Shown: piece by piece, positions 34,393 through 42,739 of the stretch
Layout: the number at the start of each line of letters is the position of its first letter
How positions within the stretch are numbered: position 1 is the stretch's first letter
From: Patescibacteria group bacterium
Lineage (GTDB): Bacteria; Patescibacteriota; Patescibacteriia; 2-12-FULL-60-25
Length of the DNA stretch: 64,000 bases
Reading direction: 5' to 3'
Assembly: GCA_028688515.1 (NCBI GenBank)
Contig: JAQTXZ010000003.1
Location: forward strand, 85,712 to 149,711
The notes under the pieces: generated by a model
Seen by the model: the letters and a program-made list of their open reading frames with translations, nothing else
Told to the model about the DNA's origin: nothing
Database searches by the model: none
Translations under genes and position numbers: made by a program

Positions 34393-35041
34393 AAAGGCGA
34401 GTAATAGTATAGCATTATTTAAGAGATTGTTGAATTTTGACTTAGATTAGGCAATTTTAAGAGTCTTAAAATAACTTATCATTGTTTCACGTGAAACATA
34501 TCGATAGTCACGCCACAAATACGATAGTTATTGTTTCTAGCATGTTTAACGTTTTTTGTTTCACGTGAAACAATGTTAGGAGCTTTCGATCATGGTGTGT
34601 TAAAAAGTGTTTCACGTGAAACAATTAGTAATATTGTGTGACAATGTCGTGGTATGTGTTTCACGTGAAACACTGAACAGAATGCGTTTGCAGTTTTGTG
34701 TGATGTTTGAGAATCACGATGTTTCACGTGAAACATTTATAGCTTAATTAGATTTAAAGATTTTATTGAAAATCTACTGTCTCAGGATATGGATAGTTTA
34801 TGATTTTCTTGTAAAGTTTGTAAATATTTCAAATTGTTTCACGTGAAACAATTCTGTTTTGATTAAACTTATTGAAAAGTTGCATTTCAAGAATGTTTCA
34901 TGTGAAACAAGTCTAAGGACTTCAGTAATGACTAACAAGGATTGATTAATTTTTGCTATTGTTTCACGTGAAACAATTTATGATCAATGATAAAGTCGAA
35001 ATTATCAAGAATGTTTCACGTGAAACATTCTGTGAAACATA

Positions 35042-35062
35042 AAACCCGCTTACACGGGTTAT
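35042..35062 (-). terminator. Terminator of tRNA-Ala(CGC)
   Basis: Minus-strand AACCCGTGTAAGCGGGTTTT stem just after the tRNA, overlapping the end of the parS array. Confidence 0.7.
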
Positions 35063-35067
35063 ATATG

Positions 35068-35143
35068 TGGTGGACCGAGGGGGATTCGAACCCCCGACCT
35101 CTGCAATGCGAATGCAGCGCTCTACCAACTGAGCTATCGGCCC
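35068..35143 (-). tRNA. tRNA-Ala (anticodon CGC), CCA encoded
   Basis: Acceptor GGGCCGA/TCGGTCC, anticodon stem CTGCA/TGCAG with loop TTCGCAT, T-arm GGGGGTTCGAATCCCCC, discriminator A and CCA. Confidence 0.95.
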
Positions 35144-35265
35144 TTGGACAATTAACGATTCTCGCAGTTTGATATTTGGAAAATGTTTCACGTGAAACAT
35201 TTTGTATATAGGTGGATCGTCACCGCGAATAGTGGATGACAGCCACCCGAAGCTTCAGCGTAGGG

Positions 35266-35340
35266 TGGTGTTCCCGGGTGGAATCGAACCACCAACTAGG
35301 GCTTAGGAGTCCCTTGTTATATCCATTTAACTACAGGAAC
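35266..35340 (-). tRNA. tRNA-Arg (anticodon CCT), CCA encoded
   Basis: Acceptor GTTCCTG/CGGGAAC, anticodon loop CTCCTAA, T-arm GGTGGTTCGATTCCACC, A then CCA. The closing pair of the anticodon stem is A/G mismatched, otherwise normal. Confidence 0.92.
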
Positions 35341-35474
35341 AAAAAAATTAACAATTAACAAATGAATGATTTGGAGGTTCGATATGCGTCGTAAAATAAT
35401 ATACCAAACTGCTCCTTTTGCTTATTTAAGCCAATAAATAATACAATTAACTTTAGATTTAGTCAACCTAGATG

Positions 35475-35590
35475 AATTCAAAAAGCAAAATTCAAGATTC
35501 AAAATGTTGGTGGCCTACAGCATTTATCTATAACATCCCAAAGGGATACCGCCATTTTGCTCTTTGCTTTTTGAAATTTGAATTATTATA
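35475..35590. repeat. Palindromic element with CAAAAAGCAAAATTC arms
   Basis: AATTCAAAAAGCAAAATTCAAG...GGTGGCCTACAG pairs loosely with TACCGCCATTTTGCTCTTTGCTTTTTGAAATTTGAATT. A related half element is at 38395-38445. The stretch 35341-35641 holds nothing else apart from the rpsT promoter. Confidence 0.7.
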
Positions 35591-35601
35591 CGTATTATTG
35601 G

Positions 35602-35630
35602 TTGACATTGTTTAAGATTACGGTTATTAT
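35602..35630 (+). promoter_or_regulatory. rpsT promoter giving a nearly leaderless mRNA
   Basis: TTGACA (35602-35607), 17-base spacer, TATTAT (35625-35630). Only 11 bases separate the -10 from ATG 35642, so the leader would be about five bases with no SD. Confidence 0.8.
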
Positions 35631-35641
35631 AGTCGCTATCT

Positions 35642-35911
35642 ATGCCAAATAAGCAATCTGCGATGAAGGAACTTCGCAAGACAAAAAAGAGAACGGTGCA
35701 CAACTCCAGGATCAAGGTGAATGTTAAAGCTTTGATGTCAAAGAGCAGAGCGCTTGCATTAAAAGGTGATGTAGAGGCTGCAAAGAAAGATGTTGTAGCT
35801 TTTCAAAAAGCTGTCGACAAAGCTGCAAAAGAACACGTGATTTCAAAAAATGCAGCAAGCCGAAGAAAGTCCAGATTGATGAAGCTGATAAACAAATCAA
35901 CTGCCAAATAA
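35642..35911 (+). CDS. rpsT: 30S ribosomal protein S20
   Basis: 89 residues, the usual S20 size, highly basic and helical: MPNKQSAMKELRKTKKRTVHN, SRIKVNVKALMSKSRAL, and a C-terminal HVISKNAASRRKSRLMKLIN. Monocistronic, with its own promoter and a strong terminator (35914-35942). Convergent with holA; in many bacteria rpsT and holA are also close. Confidence 0.97.
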   Translation: MPNKQSAMKELRKTKKRTVHNSRIKVNVKALMSKSRALALKGDVEAAKKDVVAFQKAVDKAAKEHVISKNAASRRKSRLMKLINKSTAK

Positions 35912-35942
35912 AAAAATCCCGACCGCGCGTCGGGATTTTTTT
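35912..35942. terminator. Bidirectional terminator between rpsT and holA
   Basis: AAAAAAATCCCGAC/GTCGGGATTTTTTTT stem with a short loop. Confidence 0.9.
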
Positions 35943-35979
35943 TAAGACTGATAAATTCTTCTCGTCGGTCGTCTGCCGT

Positions 35980-36816
35980 TTAAAATAACAATTGCACGAT
36001 TTCTTGATTTTGACTTAAAGAATTTCTTGATGCTTGCATGGCGCGAAAAATTTTTAGCGTCATTTCGTTCGAGTCTTTGAACTTGATGTATGAAAGTTTT
36101 TTTTGCACGTAAGGGTGAACGTCGTCCGCCTGTCTGTCTTTGATTCTATTCCAATTTATTATCTGTGAGATGAGAATCGGCAACAGCTCGTGCGGGTCGT
36201 TGTTTAAAAAATCAGAACGCCAATTTGGATTGTTTTGCATGAACTCATCAATCAGTGCAAAAGCACCGACGTCATTGTCAAGTCCGTTTTCATTGACTGT
36301 CATGTTGTTCAAAACTTGTATGCTTTGTAAAGCTGTATCGATGGCCCAAAGATTGTCGCTGAAAAGTTCGACGAGTTTTGAAGTTGGGGGAGTCGCAATG
36401 TTGTAAGTTTTGCATCGATCCACGATCCACTTGTTTAAAGCTGTACCCTTCAGGCTTTCATGTGCGTAAATAAATAAATTTTCTTTCTGAAAAAGATCGA
36501 GAATTTTTTTTGTGGGCGGCTTGTCTTCGTAAGTCAACACAACCGTTTGATTGTCGTCCGCAGTTAAAGTCTGAATAAATTTTTTTGCTTGCGCGGGAGT
36601 AATTCCTGCAAATAAATTTTCGTATTTCAAAAGTCGCTTAGTCGCAAAAAGTCCCAAATTGCTAAGTTTGGAAATCGCATCTTGAATCGAGGTGGACGTT
36701 TCAAGTCTTTCAATGACAGCGCCGGTGCTGACGTGCTTTTGGCGATACGCTTCCATAAGATCGCGAACTTTTTGCCGCGCGAGGAATGTGTCGGGTCCTG
36801 TGCAGATGATTAACAT
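35980..36816 (-). CDS. holA: DNA polymerase III delta subunit
   Basis: 278 residues of the HolA family clamp-loader subunit, rather short. It starts MLIICTGPDTFLARQKVRDLMEAY, with an N-terminal AAA+-like fold without Walker A, as normal for delta. GTALNKWIVDRCKTYNIATP in the middle and LIDEFMQNNPNWRSDFLNND with LLPILISQIINWNRIK near the end are typical. Opens the beta clamp (dnaN). No SD. Confidence 0.9.
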   Translation of the reverse strand: MLIICTGPDTFLARQKVRDLMEAYRQKHVSTGAVIERLETSTSIQDAISKLSNLGLFATKRLLKYENLFAGITPAQAKKFIQTLTADDNQTVVLTYEDKPPTKKILDLFQKENLFIYAHESLKGTALNKWIVDRCKTYNIATPPTSKLVELFSDNLWAIDTALQSIQVLNNMTVNENGLDNDVGAFALIDEFMQNNPNWRSDFLNNDPHELLPILISQIINWNRIKDRQADDVHPYVQKKLSYIKFKDSNEMTLKIFRAMQASRNSLSQNQEIVQLLF

Positions 36817-36827
36817 GGTGAGAGTTT

Positions 36828-36895
36828 AAACTGGAAACTGGAAACTGGAAAGAGTTAGCAAGAAGTTCAAATGGCAAATAACAAGAGTTAAAGGT
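36828..36895. repeat. Half palindromic element, family A'
   Basis: AAACTGGAAACTGGAAACTGGAAAGAG left arm followed by AAATAACAAGAG; no complete right arm. Confidence 0.6.
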
Positions 36896-36979
36896 GGGTA
36901 TGAATTTCGTGGTTATGGTATATAACTCACAGTGCACTATGAATTATGCGGAAAATGACGATGGTTGGGCTATTTAGGG

Positions 36980-37008
36980 TTGACAAATCTCGTGATTTAT
37001 GCTATTTT
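36980..37008 (+). promoter_or_regulatory. Promoter of the small membrane protein gene
   Basis: TTGACA (36980-36985), 17-base spacer, TATTTT (37003-37008). About 105 bases of leader follow, with a hairpin GCAAATTGGC/GCCAGTTTGC at 37037-37068. Confidence 0.7.
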
Positions 37009-37117
37009 TAGACGTTCTTTGAAATTACTCGCGAGCTGCAAATTGGCTGTATTGAGCGGCCAGTTTGCAGCCTGTGAGTTCAAACCGGGGTTAAAAACCC
37101 TGAAACAGGAGATTGAA

Positions 37118-37438
37118 ATGCAGACGAAGAAACCGTTGGCTCTGTTGGTTGCGCTTTTCGTTGTTGGAGCTATCATCCCGCAGCTCGAGACTCTGAGAAT
37201 ACGAGTTTCGGCCACTTGGTTCGTTGCTGTGGCTATGCTGCTCGGCGTCGCTACGGTCTTCGCATGGCGCCTGTGGATTGAGGAGGTGACCTTTTGTGCT
37301 CAGGAAAACGAGTCCCAGAGGGCTGACGACGACAAGCATAAGTGGTACTGGCACGCCGCGGTCGTGGTGATCGGCGACGTGCTCTTGCCGCTCGCAATAG
37401 TGGTGTTCGGCATCGGGCTGGGCATCAACTTCATCTGA
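37118..37438 (+). CDS. Small membrane protein, unknown function
   Basis: 106 residues from ATG 37118, preceded by an AGGAG SD. Three hydrophobic segments: PLALLVALFVVGAIIP, TWFVAVAMLLGVATVFAW and AAVVVIGDVLLPLAIVVFGI. A charged loop with Asp/Lys lies between the second and third. First of a group of four SD-led small genes on the plus strand (37.1-39.5 kb). No family recognised. Confidence 0.65.
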   Translation: MQTKKPLALLVALFVVGAIIPQLETLRIRVSATWFVAVAMLLGVATVFAWRLWIEEVTFCAQENESQRADDDKHKWYWHAAVVVIGDVLLPLAIVVFGIGLGINFI

Positions 37439-37507
37439 CACACTCATCTAACAACTCGTTAGCACAACGTAGCGCTAACGAGTCAATATCTTGCAGGGAG
37501 GTTTGTG

Positions 37508-37855
37508 ATGAAGCTTCTCAAGGTCGTGTTGCGCATCAATGGTTCTGCCAAGGCGATCACCGTTCAGCTGGGGTCGGATTTCTCGATCCGGATTCAGGGC
37601 GAGAGGGGGAAGCGTATCGTCTTCTCCTACGATACTCGGAACGAGTGCTGGTGCCTGTGTCCGACGGTGGACATGACAGGGGATGTGCACTTCGACAAGC
37701 CCAATGCGAGGTGCGTCGATATTCCCGATTTCATGCGCCAGCACCCCGGACGCCACATCCCGCTCGACGACAGTGTGGTCGGTCAGGTGCACATCGCCGA
37801 CGATAAGGTCAAGATCTCGTTCCTGTTCCAGGAGCCGGTGACGATCGAAGGCTGA
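37508..37855 (+). CDS. Small soluble protein of unknown function
   Basis: 115 residues from ATG 37508 (a GTG precedes it in frame), with a GGGAGG SD. Beta-rich, with CWCLC near residue 48 and a further Cys near 69, no recognised family. A perfect hairpin (CTCGTTAGC/GCTAACGAG, about 37455-37481) lies in the leader just before the SD without a U-run, so it could be a regulatory stem. Confidence 0.6.
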   Translation: MKLLKVVLRINGSAKAITVQLGSDFSIRIQGERGKRIVFSYDTRNECWCLCPTVDMTGDVHFDKPNARCVDIPDFMRQHPGRHIPLDDSVVGQVHIADDKVKISFLFQEPVTIEG

Positions 37856-37940
37856 AGGATGTGTGGTGGCAACTTCGGGTCAACGCAACCAATGACTAAG
37901 CATTCCGCAGGAATCTGCGGATGCAACCCGGAGGAAAGCC

Positions 37941-38129
37941 ATGAACAAGATGCCCCAAGCTACGACCCATCGACACCCAACCCCTGAGATCGAAGCGGCG
38001 ATGCGAAAAGCCGAGGAGCGGATGCGCCGAATCCACAAGTGGATACCCGACTTCATCAACGGCACAGGTCCATTTGCGCCGGATGATGAGGACGAGCGGT
38101 CCAGCGATGTCGGCGAACCCGCCAAGTAA
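37941..38129 (+). CDS. Very small charged protein, unknown function
   Basis: 62 residues from ATG 37941 with a GGAGG SD nine bases upstream. Helical N-terminal half rich in Arg/Glu and an acidic disordered tail. Support is the SD and the context of similar genes only. Confidence 0.5.
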   Translation: MNKMPQATTHRHPTPEIEAAMRKAEERMRRIHKWIPDFINGTGPFAPDDEDERSSDVGEPAK

Positions 38130-38605
38130 ATCTCTACGCCCTTTCCCACCTTTGCCGAGTTCTTCGGCAATCCCACAGAATTGATAACAGGATGGTCATC
38201 GGCCATTGAAGATCGGTTATCGGAAAACCGAAATTCGAAAACCGATTGCCGTACTATGTTGTCGGTTGTGTGGGGAAAATACCACCCCGTCCCTCGACAG
38301 ACTTGGGACGCCCCTCCTACGATAGGAGTGGGCTGGAAAGTACTTTGAAAATTTTGTTACTTGTTCGGGTGAAGACTTGTTACTCGAAAGAAATAATTCA
38401 AAAAGCAAAAAGCAAAATGTCGGTGGCCTATGGCATTTTATGAATTTAATTTCGAGTTGTGAGCCTTCACCCGACGTTGATAGGATGTCGTTTTGCGTGC
38501 GACATGTTGCCGTGCGCAGAATGGGCCGTGCCCATGATGTCGCTATAACGTTGGTTTCACCGGCGCGATCTCCCTTGGAGGTGCGCTTATGAAAGGAAGG
38601 GGATT
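38130..38605. other. Gene-free stretch with a hairpin, a half repeat and a leader mini-ORF
   Basis: Contains a stem TTGCCGA/TCGGCAA at 38153-38171, a half copy of the CAAAAAGCAAAA element (38395-38445) and, at 38589-38609, an SD-led six-codon ORF (MKGRGL) whose TGA overlaps the next ATG. Confidence 0.5.
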
Positions 38606-39490
38606 ATGAAGAATTGGAAGTTTTGGTTGTGGTTGGCGCTGTCGATTTTGGTGAGTGCGATCGTGTTCTATGCGATTGCCAAGTACGCTAAGTGGGATTC
38701 TCTCGCGTGCCTGGCGTCTTGTGCTCTGCCGGGTTTGATTTTCTGGGCGGCATGGTCGCATGGCGAAAATGAGCGGCTGCATCGGGAGGAGGTGGCGGAG
38801 CTCAAGTACCAGTGCAACACTCTCTTGAGCAGATTGAACGTGTTGCACGAAGAGTGCGCATCGGCGGATTTGCGGTTTCACGAGTCGCACAACAGAGTCC
38901 ATGAGCTCGAAAACGACTTGGATACGTCGCGCGAGGAGCTCGAACGGCTACGGAAAAGCGAAGCCGCTTTGCAGGAGAGCAACGCGGCGTTGAACAGCGA
39001 TAGGGTCAAGCTTCACACTCTGGAGAGCGTGCATCAAAAGCTTAGACTGGAGCAGGAGCATGGACGCTCTGAGCTTGAAGGTCTGCGCAGAGTTTCCTTG
39101 GATGAGACGTCCAAGTGCGCGCGGTTGGAGCAGGAGTTGAAGACTGTGCTGCTGATTCTCGCCGAAGTCGTCGCCGATCTTTTTCACGCTCCGAAGAATA
39201 CGCAGGGCAGTGATCTCAGGTCGCTGCGGATGCGCGTGCTTGACGCTGCGTATGTAGGGTTCAGGGGATTACAGCAGTTCACATGGGCTACGCACAAGAA
39301 GCCGGTGGAGGGTTACCTCTATCGCGACCACGCGCAGTACATGCTCTCCCTTGGAGCGGACCTTTCGCAGCAATGGGTGGCGGACTACGTGCGATATGCA
39401 CACGGGCACAGGTCGTCAGATGATCAGACCGGCACGGCGTCTCAATCACGCGCAGCGATCGTCGAGACGAGTGACGACGTGCGCAAGTAA
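38606..39490 (+). CDS. Membrane-anchored coiled-coil protein
   Basis: 294 residues. Two N-terminal membrane helices (LWLALSILVSAIVFYAIA and LACLASCALPGLIFWAAW). Then a long coiled coil (about residues 55-195) with heptad Leu/Glu pattern (LENDLDTSREELERLRKSEAALQ). Then a globular helical end. SD AAGGAAGGGG overlaps the leader mini-ORF that ends in the start codon (ATGA), so translation may be coupled. Function unknown. Confidence 0.65.
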   Translation: MKNWKFWLWLALSILVSAIVFYAIAKYAKWDSLACLASCALPGLIFWAAWSHGENERLHREEVAELKYQCNTLLSRLNVLHEECASADLRFHESHNRVHELENDLDTSREELERLRKSEAALQESNAALNSDRVKLHTLESVHQKLRLEQEHGRSELEGLRRVSLDETSKCARLEQELKTVLLILAEVVADLFHAPKNTQGSDLRSLRMRVLDAAYVGFRGLQQFTWATHKKPVEGYLYRDHAQYMLSLGADLSQQWVADYVRYAHGHRSSDDQTGTASQSRAAIVETSDDVRK

Positions 39491-39569
39491 CAACTCCCTT
39501 CCCATCGGGATACAATCCGTCGTTCTGACGGACTCGACTACGCATTCTCGCACAGTCGGGTTGATGGGA

Positions 39570-39690
39570 ATCTCTCAAAGCCTGCAAACATGGAGCATGC
39601 CAGATGTTCTATGTTATGTGCTATGTGTTACGTGTCATGTGACACGTGTTCCATGAAAAGCGTTGTATGTTTTGAGAGATTTTTGTTTTG
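39570..39690 (+). terminator. Large hairpin after the coiled-coil gene
   Basis: CTCTCAAA (39570s) pairs with TTTTGAGAG (39670s), followed by ATTTTTG. The inside includes GTGTCA/TGACAC and GGAAC/GTTCC-type pairs. Possible terminator or repeat; otherwise 39491-39690 holds nothing. Confidence 0.45.
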
Positions 39691-39691
39691 A

Positions 39692-39811
39692 GCCTAACTC
39701 ACCCTACCCTCTCTTACCCAAGAGAGGGTTCTGAAACTTAAAAGCTCAATTACACGAGGATGATGCGGCACCTCTCTCTTTTTGAAAGAGAGGGGCAGGG
39801 GGTGAGTTATG
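39692..39811. repeat. Palindromic element, family D (AGCCTAACTCACC ends)
   Basis: CTAACTCACC...CTCTCTTACCCAAGAGAGGG...CCTCTCTCTTTTTGAAAGAGAGG...GGTGAGTTA. A second copy is at 60401-60519. The right end overlaps the polA stop codon. Confidence 0.85.
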
Positions 39812-42467
39812 CTAAATTGCTCATCTCCCCCCAACTCTTTCCTGCCTTTGCATCAACAATAATCGGGCAGCCGATTTTTTCGACTGTTTGCATTATGTCG
39901 ATAAGTTGTGGGGCGACTTTTGCGATTTCTTTTTCCGGAACTTCAAATACAAGTTCGTCGTGAACTTGCAAAAGCATTTTTGTTTCTTTGGAAATTGATG
40001 GAAGTTTTTCGGCGACTTTAATCATCGCCATTTTTATCAAATCGGCTTCCGTGCCTTGAATCGGCATATTGATTGCCATGCGTTCAGCCTGCGCTTTTAC
40101 CATATGAACGAAAGAATGAATTTCGGGCAATGAGCGTCGGCGCCCAAAAAGAGTTTCGACGTATTCCTGTTTGGCGGCGATGGCTTTGCTCCATTCTATC
40201 CATTCTTTGATGCCCGAAAAAACTTCGAAATATCTGGCGATGAATTTTTTTGCGTCCTCAAAAGAGATATTAGCCGTGCGCGAAAGGCCTTGCGGACCTT
40301 GGCCAAAAATCAAACCAAAGTTGATGGCCTTGGCGATGCGCCTTTGTTCTTTTGTGACGTCCTCGAGTTTTAAATTCCAAATTTTTGCAGCCGTCGACGT
40401 GTGAATGTCCTCGCCTTTTTCAAACGCCTCGAGCATGTTCTTATCCTTGGCAAGCGCGGCGGCGATGCGCAGTTCTATTTGCGAATAGTCGCATGAAAGC
40501 AACAGATATCCTGGCTTGGAAATAAAGGCGCTGCGCACTTTTCGTCCGTGTTCGCTGCGTATCGGAATGTTTTGCAAGTTTGGGTCCGACGAAGACAGGC
40601 GTCCCGTAGCGGCGACCACTTGATTAAATGTCGTATGCACACGACCTTGCTTGTCAGCCTGCTGCGGCAGAGTCTCGACATATGTCGAAAGTAACTTTGA
40701 AAGTTCGCGGTATTGCTCGATAAGTTCGATGATCGGATGAGTGCCTGCGAGCTTTTCCAGTTCTGAAGCTGCCGTCGAAATTCCGGTTTTGCCGCGCTTA
40801 ATGCCTTTGACGGAAATTTGCAGCACATCGAATAAGATGTGGGAAAGTTGTTTGGGCGAAAGGGGATTAAAGTCTTCGCCCGCCATTTCGCGCATCTTTT
40901 TTTCAAGAGCCTGCTTTTCCGCAGAAAGCTCTTTGGCAAGTTTTTTGAGAAAAGCTATGTCAATCAAAATGCCCTCGTTTTCCATTTGTGCGAGTACGGG
41001 AATAAGCGGCAGCTCGATGTTTTGCAAAACCGACGTCAATTTTTGTTCATCCAGTTCATGCGATAAGACCGGGACCAGGTTGCGAATAGCATTTATCGCA
41101 TCTTGCGGCTTGCTTTCGTCCAGCACGTGTTTTAAACGCAGTCCGGCTAGAGATTTTAGATCGTGATTGCGTTCGCCCGCAGAAAGCAGATAGGACGCGA
41201 GTTCGGTATCAAAGTCCAAACCGGCAAGGTCAATCCCGTGCTCAAGCGTCCAGTGATAAATTTTTTTCAGGTCGTGTCCGACTTTTGTGATTTTGTCATC
41301 TTCAAATATATTGCGCAACGATTTTTTGACGTCAGCTCTGTCCAACATTTTTTGTGTCAGTACAAGCGTCGCGTCATTTGTTCCCAGTGCAAGACTCGCA
41401 GGTTGGTCGAAGAATGAAGTCTGTGTCTCAACCGGTATATATATAATGATACGTTTTTCGGTTTGGGCGAGGTTAATGATCTCGCTCAAATCCCCCCTAC
41501 CCCCCTTTAACAAGGGGGCGGTTAGTGTGTTCGATTGTTTGGGGTTAGACGCAAGATTTTGCGTCTCTACAGCAAGTGTAGTTGATGAGTTGTTGGTTTG
41601 TTTGCCGAATAGCCGATTTACTAACGACTTAAAACCTAATTTGCTGAAAACTTCCAAGGCTTCTTGCTCATCCACTTTGCGGCGCAGCAGGTCATTTGTT
41701 TTGACTTTGATCGGGACGTTGGTAACGATTTTGACGAGCGGCAACATTTCTTCTGCCATCTTTTCGCCTTCAATCAACTTTGCACGCACGCCTTTTGCTA
41801 AATCGCTTTTGGGATCATGCGCAGCTTTGAAGATGTGTTTGAGGTCATCGAATTTTTGCAGCAATTCCGTCGCTGTCTTTTCTCCTATGCCGGTAATGCC
41901 GGGCAGATTGTCGGAAGCATCGCCGCGCATAGCTTTATAATCCACGATCTGATCGGGTCGAAGTCCGATTTCCTGCACCAAAGTCTTTGGAGTGTAAATC
42001 ATTGTTTCGCTCACGCCTTTTTTGAAGGCGATGACTGACACGTTATCGTCAATCAACTGCCATGCGTCGCGGTCACCTGTTAAAATCGAAACTTCATAAC
42101 CGTCTTTTGCAAGTTTAACGGACAATGTGCCGAGCAAATCGTCCGCTTCAAAACCATCGAGACTGAGATTTGTGCCGCCTAAAGCCTCCGCGACTTTTTG
42201 CGCCAGCGGAATTTGATTATAAAAATCATCAGGTTGTTTTTCGCGCTGCGCTTTGTAGCTCTCTCGAGCAACGTGCCTAAACGTCGGCGCGGCAGTATCC
42301 CAGCAAACCGCCAGAACATCCGGGCGTTGTTCGGCCAGGATTTTGATCAAAATAGTCGAAAAGCCATAAACCGCATTTACAAGTCGGCCCTTGCTATCGG
42401 TCATTGGCGGGAGAGCATGCCAGGCGCGGTGGATCAGGGCGTTTGCGTCGATTAGAAGGGCTTTCAT
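39807..42467 (-). CDS. polA: DNA polymerase I
   Basis: 886 residues from ATG 42467 (MKALLIDANALIHRAWHALP). The 5' nuclease domain (to about 290) has the acidic residues (DGFEADDLLGTL, MRGDASDNLPG). A 3'-5' exonuclease-like domain (about 330-510) lacks the DxE of motif I, so proofreading is probably lost. The polymerase domain has motif A CDYSQIELRIAAALA, motif B RRIAKAINFGLIFGQ and motif C LLQVHDELVFEVP. Between residues about 294 and 326 two palindromic repeats (41490-41515 and 41544-41572) are read through in frame, giving an insertion exactly in the interdomain linker. The last codons and stop come from a family D element. Confidence 0.96.
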   Translation of the reverse strand: MKALLIDANALIHRAWHALPPMTDSKGRLVNAVYGFSTILIKILAEQRPDVLAVCWDTAAPTFRHVARESYKAQREKQPDDFYNQIPLAQKVAEALGGTNLSLDGFEADDLLGTLSVKLAKDGYEVSILTGDRDAWQLIDDNVSVIAFKKGVSETMIYTPKTLVQEIGLRPDQIVDYKAMRGDASDNLPGITGIGEKTATELLQKFDDLKHIFKAAHDPKSDLAKGVRAKLIEGEKMAEEMLPLVKIVTNVPIKVKTNDLLRRKVDEQEALEVFSKLGFKSLVNRLFGKQTNNSSTTLAVETQNLASNPKQSNTLTAPLLKGGRGDLSEIINLAQTEKRIIIYIPVETQTSFFDQPASLALGTNDATLVLTQKMLDRADVKKSLRNIFEDDKITKVGHDLKKIYHWTLEHGIDLAGLDFDTELASYLLSAGERNHDLKSLAGLRLKHVLDESKPQDAINAIRNLVPVLSHELDEQKLTSVLQNIELPLIPVLAQMENEGILIDIAFLKKLAKELSAEKQALEKKMREMAGEDFNPLSPKQLSHILFDVLQISVKGIKRGKTGISTAASELEKLAGTHPIIELIEQYRELSKLLSTYVETLPQQADKQGRVHTTFNQVVAATGRLSSSDPNLQNIPIRSEHGRKVRSAFISKPGYLLLSCDYSQIELRIAAALAKDKNMLEAFEKGEDIHTSTAAKIWNLKLEDVTKEQRRIAKAINFGLIFGQGPQGLSRTANISFEDAKKFIARYFEVFSGIKEWIEWSKAIAAKQEYVETLFGRRRSLPEIHSFVHMVKAQAERMAINMPIQGTEADLIKMAMIKVAEKLPSISKETKMLLQVHDELVFEVPEKEIAKVAPQLIDIMQTVEKIGCPIIVDAKAGKSWGEMSNLA
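41544..41572. repeat. Family B palindrome inside polA
   Basis: Same 29-bp GACGCAA...TTGCGTC unit as at 15741 and 60342, here within the polA reading frame. A neighbouring GC palindrome (CCCCCCTA.../...AAGGGGG, 41490-41517) is also in frame. Confidence 0.9.
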
Positions 42468-42528
42468 ATTCCGACATCGTACAACGTACGACGTACATCG
42501 TACAACGTGGATGGAGTTACCGGCCCAC

Positions 42529-42680
42529 CGCTGCGCCCTCACCCCTGCCCCTCTCCCACAAAAGCAAGAGAGGGGTTCTGATCCGTTCCTTTCTCCTGCT
42601 CCTGTGGGAGAAAGGTGTTCCGCAATATTATCAAAATGAGGAACGGATAGAGGGCTCCGGTGGGAGTACCCGCGGGGCGA
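42529..42680. repeat. Palindromic element, family F (CTCTCCCACA...TGTGGGAG)
   Basis: About 145 bases: GCTGCGCCCTCACCCC, CCCTCTCCCACA...GAGAGGGG, TTCTCCTGCTCCTGTGGGAGAA, ending GGATAGAGGGCTCC. A close copy lies inside the coding sequence at 55623-55772. Confidence 0.85.
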
Positions 42681-42695
42681 GGTAATTCCGTTAAC

Positions 42696-42719
42696 AAAAA
42701 AGACCCAAGCGGGTCGAGT
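42696..42719 (-). terminator. Intrinsic terminator of the ABC transporter gene
   Basis: Minus-strand GACCC/GGGTC stem with GCTT loop, followed by six T. Confidence 0.85.
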
Positions 42720-42739
42720 GTCCTTTTCGGACGAGTGGA

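Larger units (their letters stand above)
34483..35199. promoter_or_regulatory. parS: Cluster of ten parS centromere sites
   Basis: Nine exact copies of TGTTTCACGTGAAACA at 34483, 34557, 34608, 34657, 34720, 34835, 34960, 35012 and 35184, and one with a single mismatch (C to T) at 34894; a half-site follows at 35031. This is the consensus ParB-binding sequence for chromosome partition. It lies about 8 kb from dnaA, consistent with an origin-proximal centromere. The stretch 34393-35067 holds no gene apart from these sites; tRNA-Ala sits between sites nine and ten. No parA or parB is in the window. Confidence 0.95.

Noticed and set aside
34483..35199. CRISPR array reading of the repeated 16-mers
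   Set aside because: Repeats are perfect palindromes of the parS consensus, spacing is irregular (35-110 bases) and no cas genes are present.
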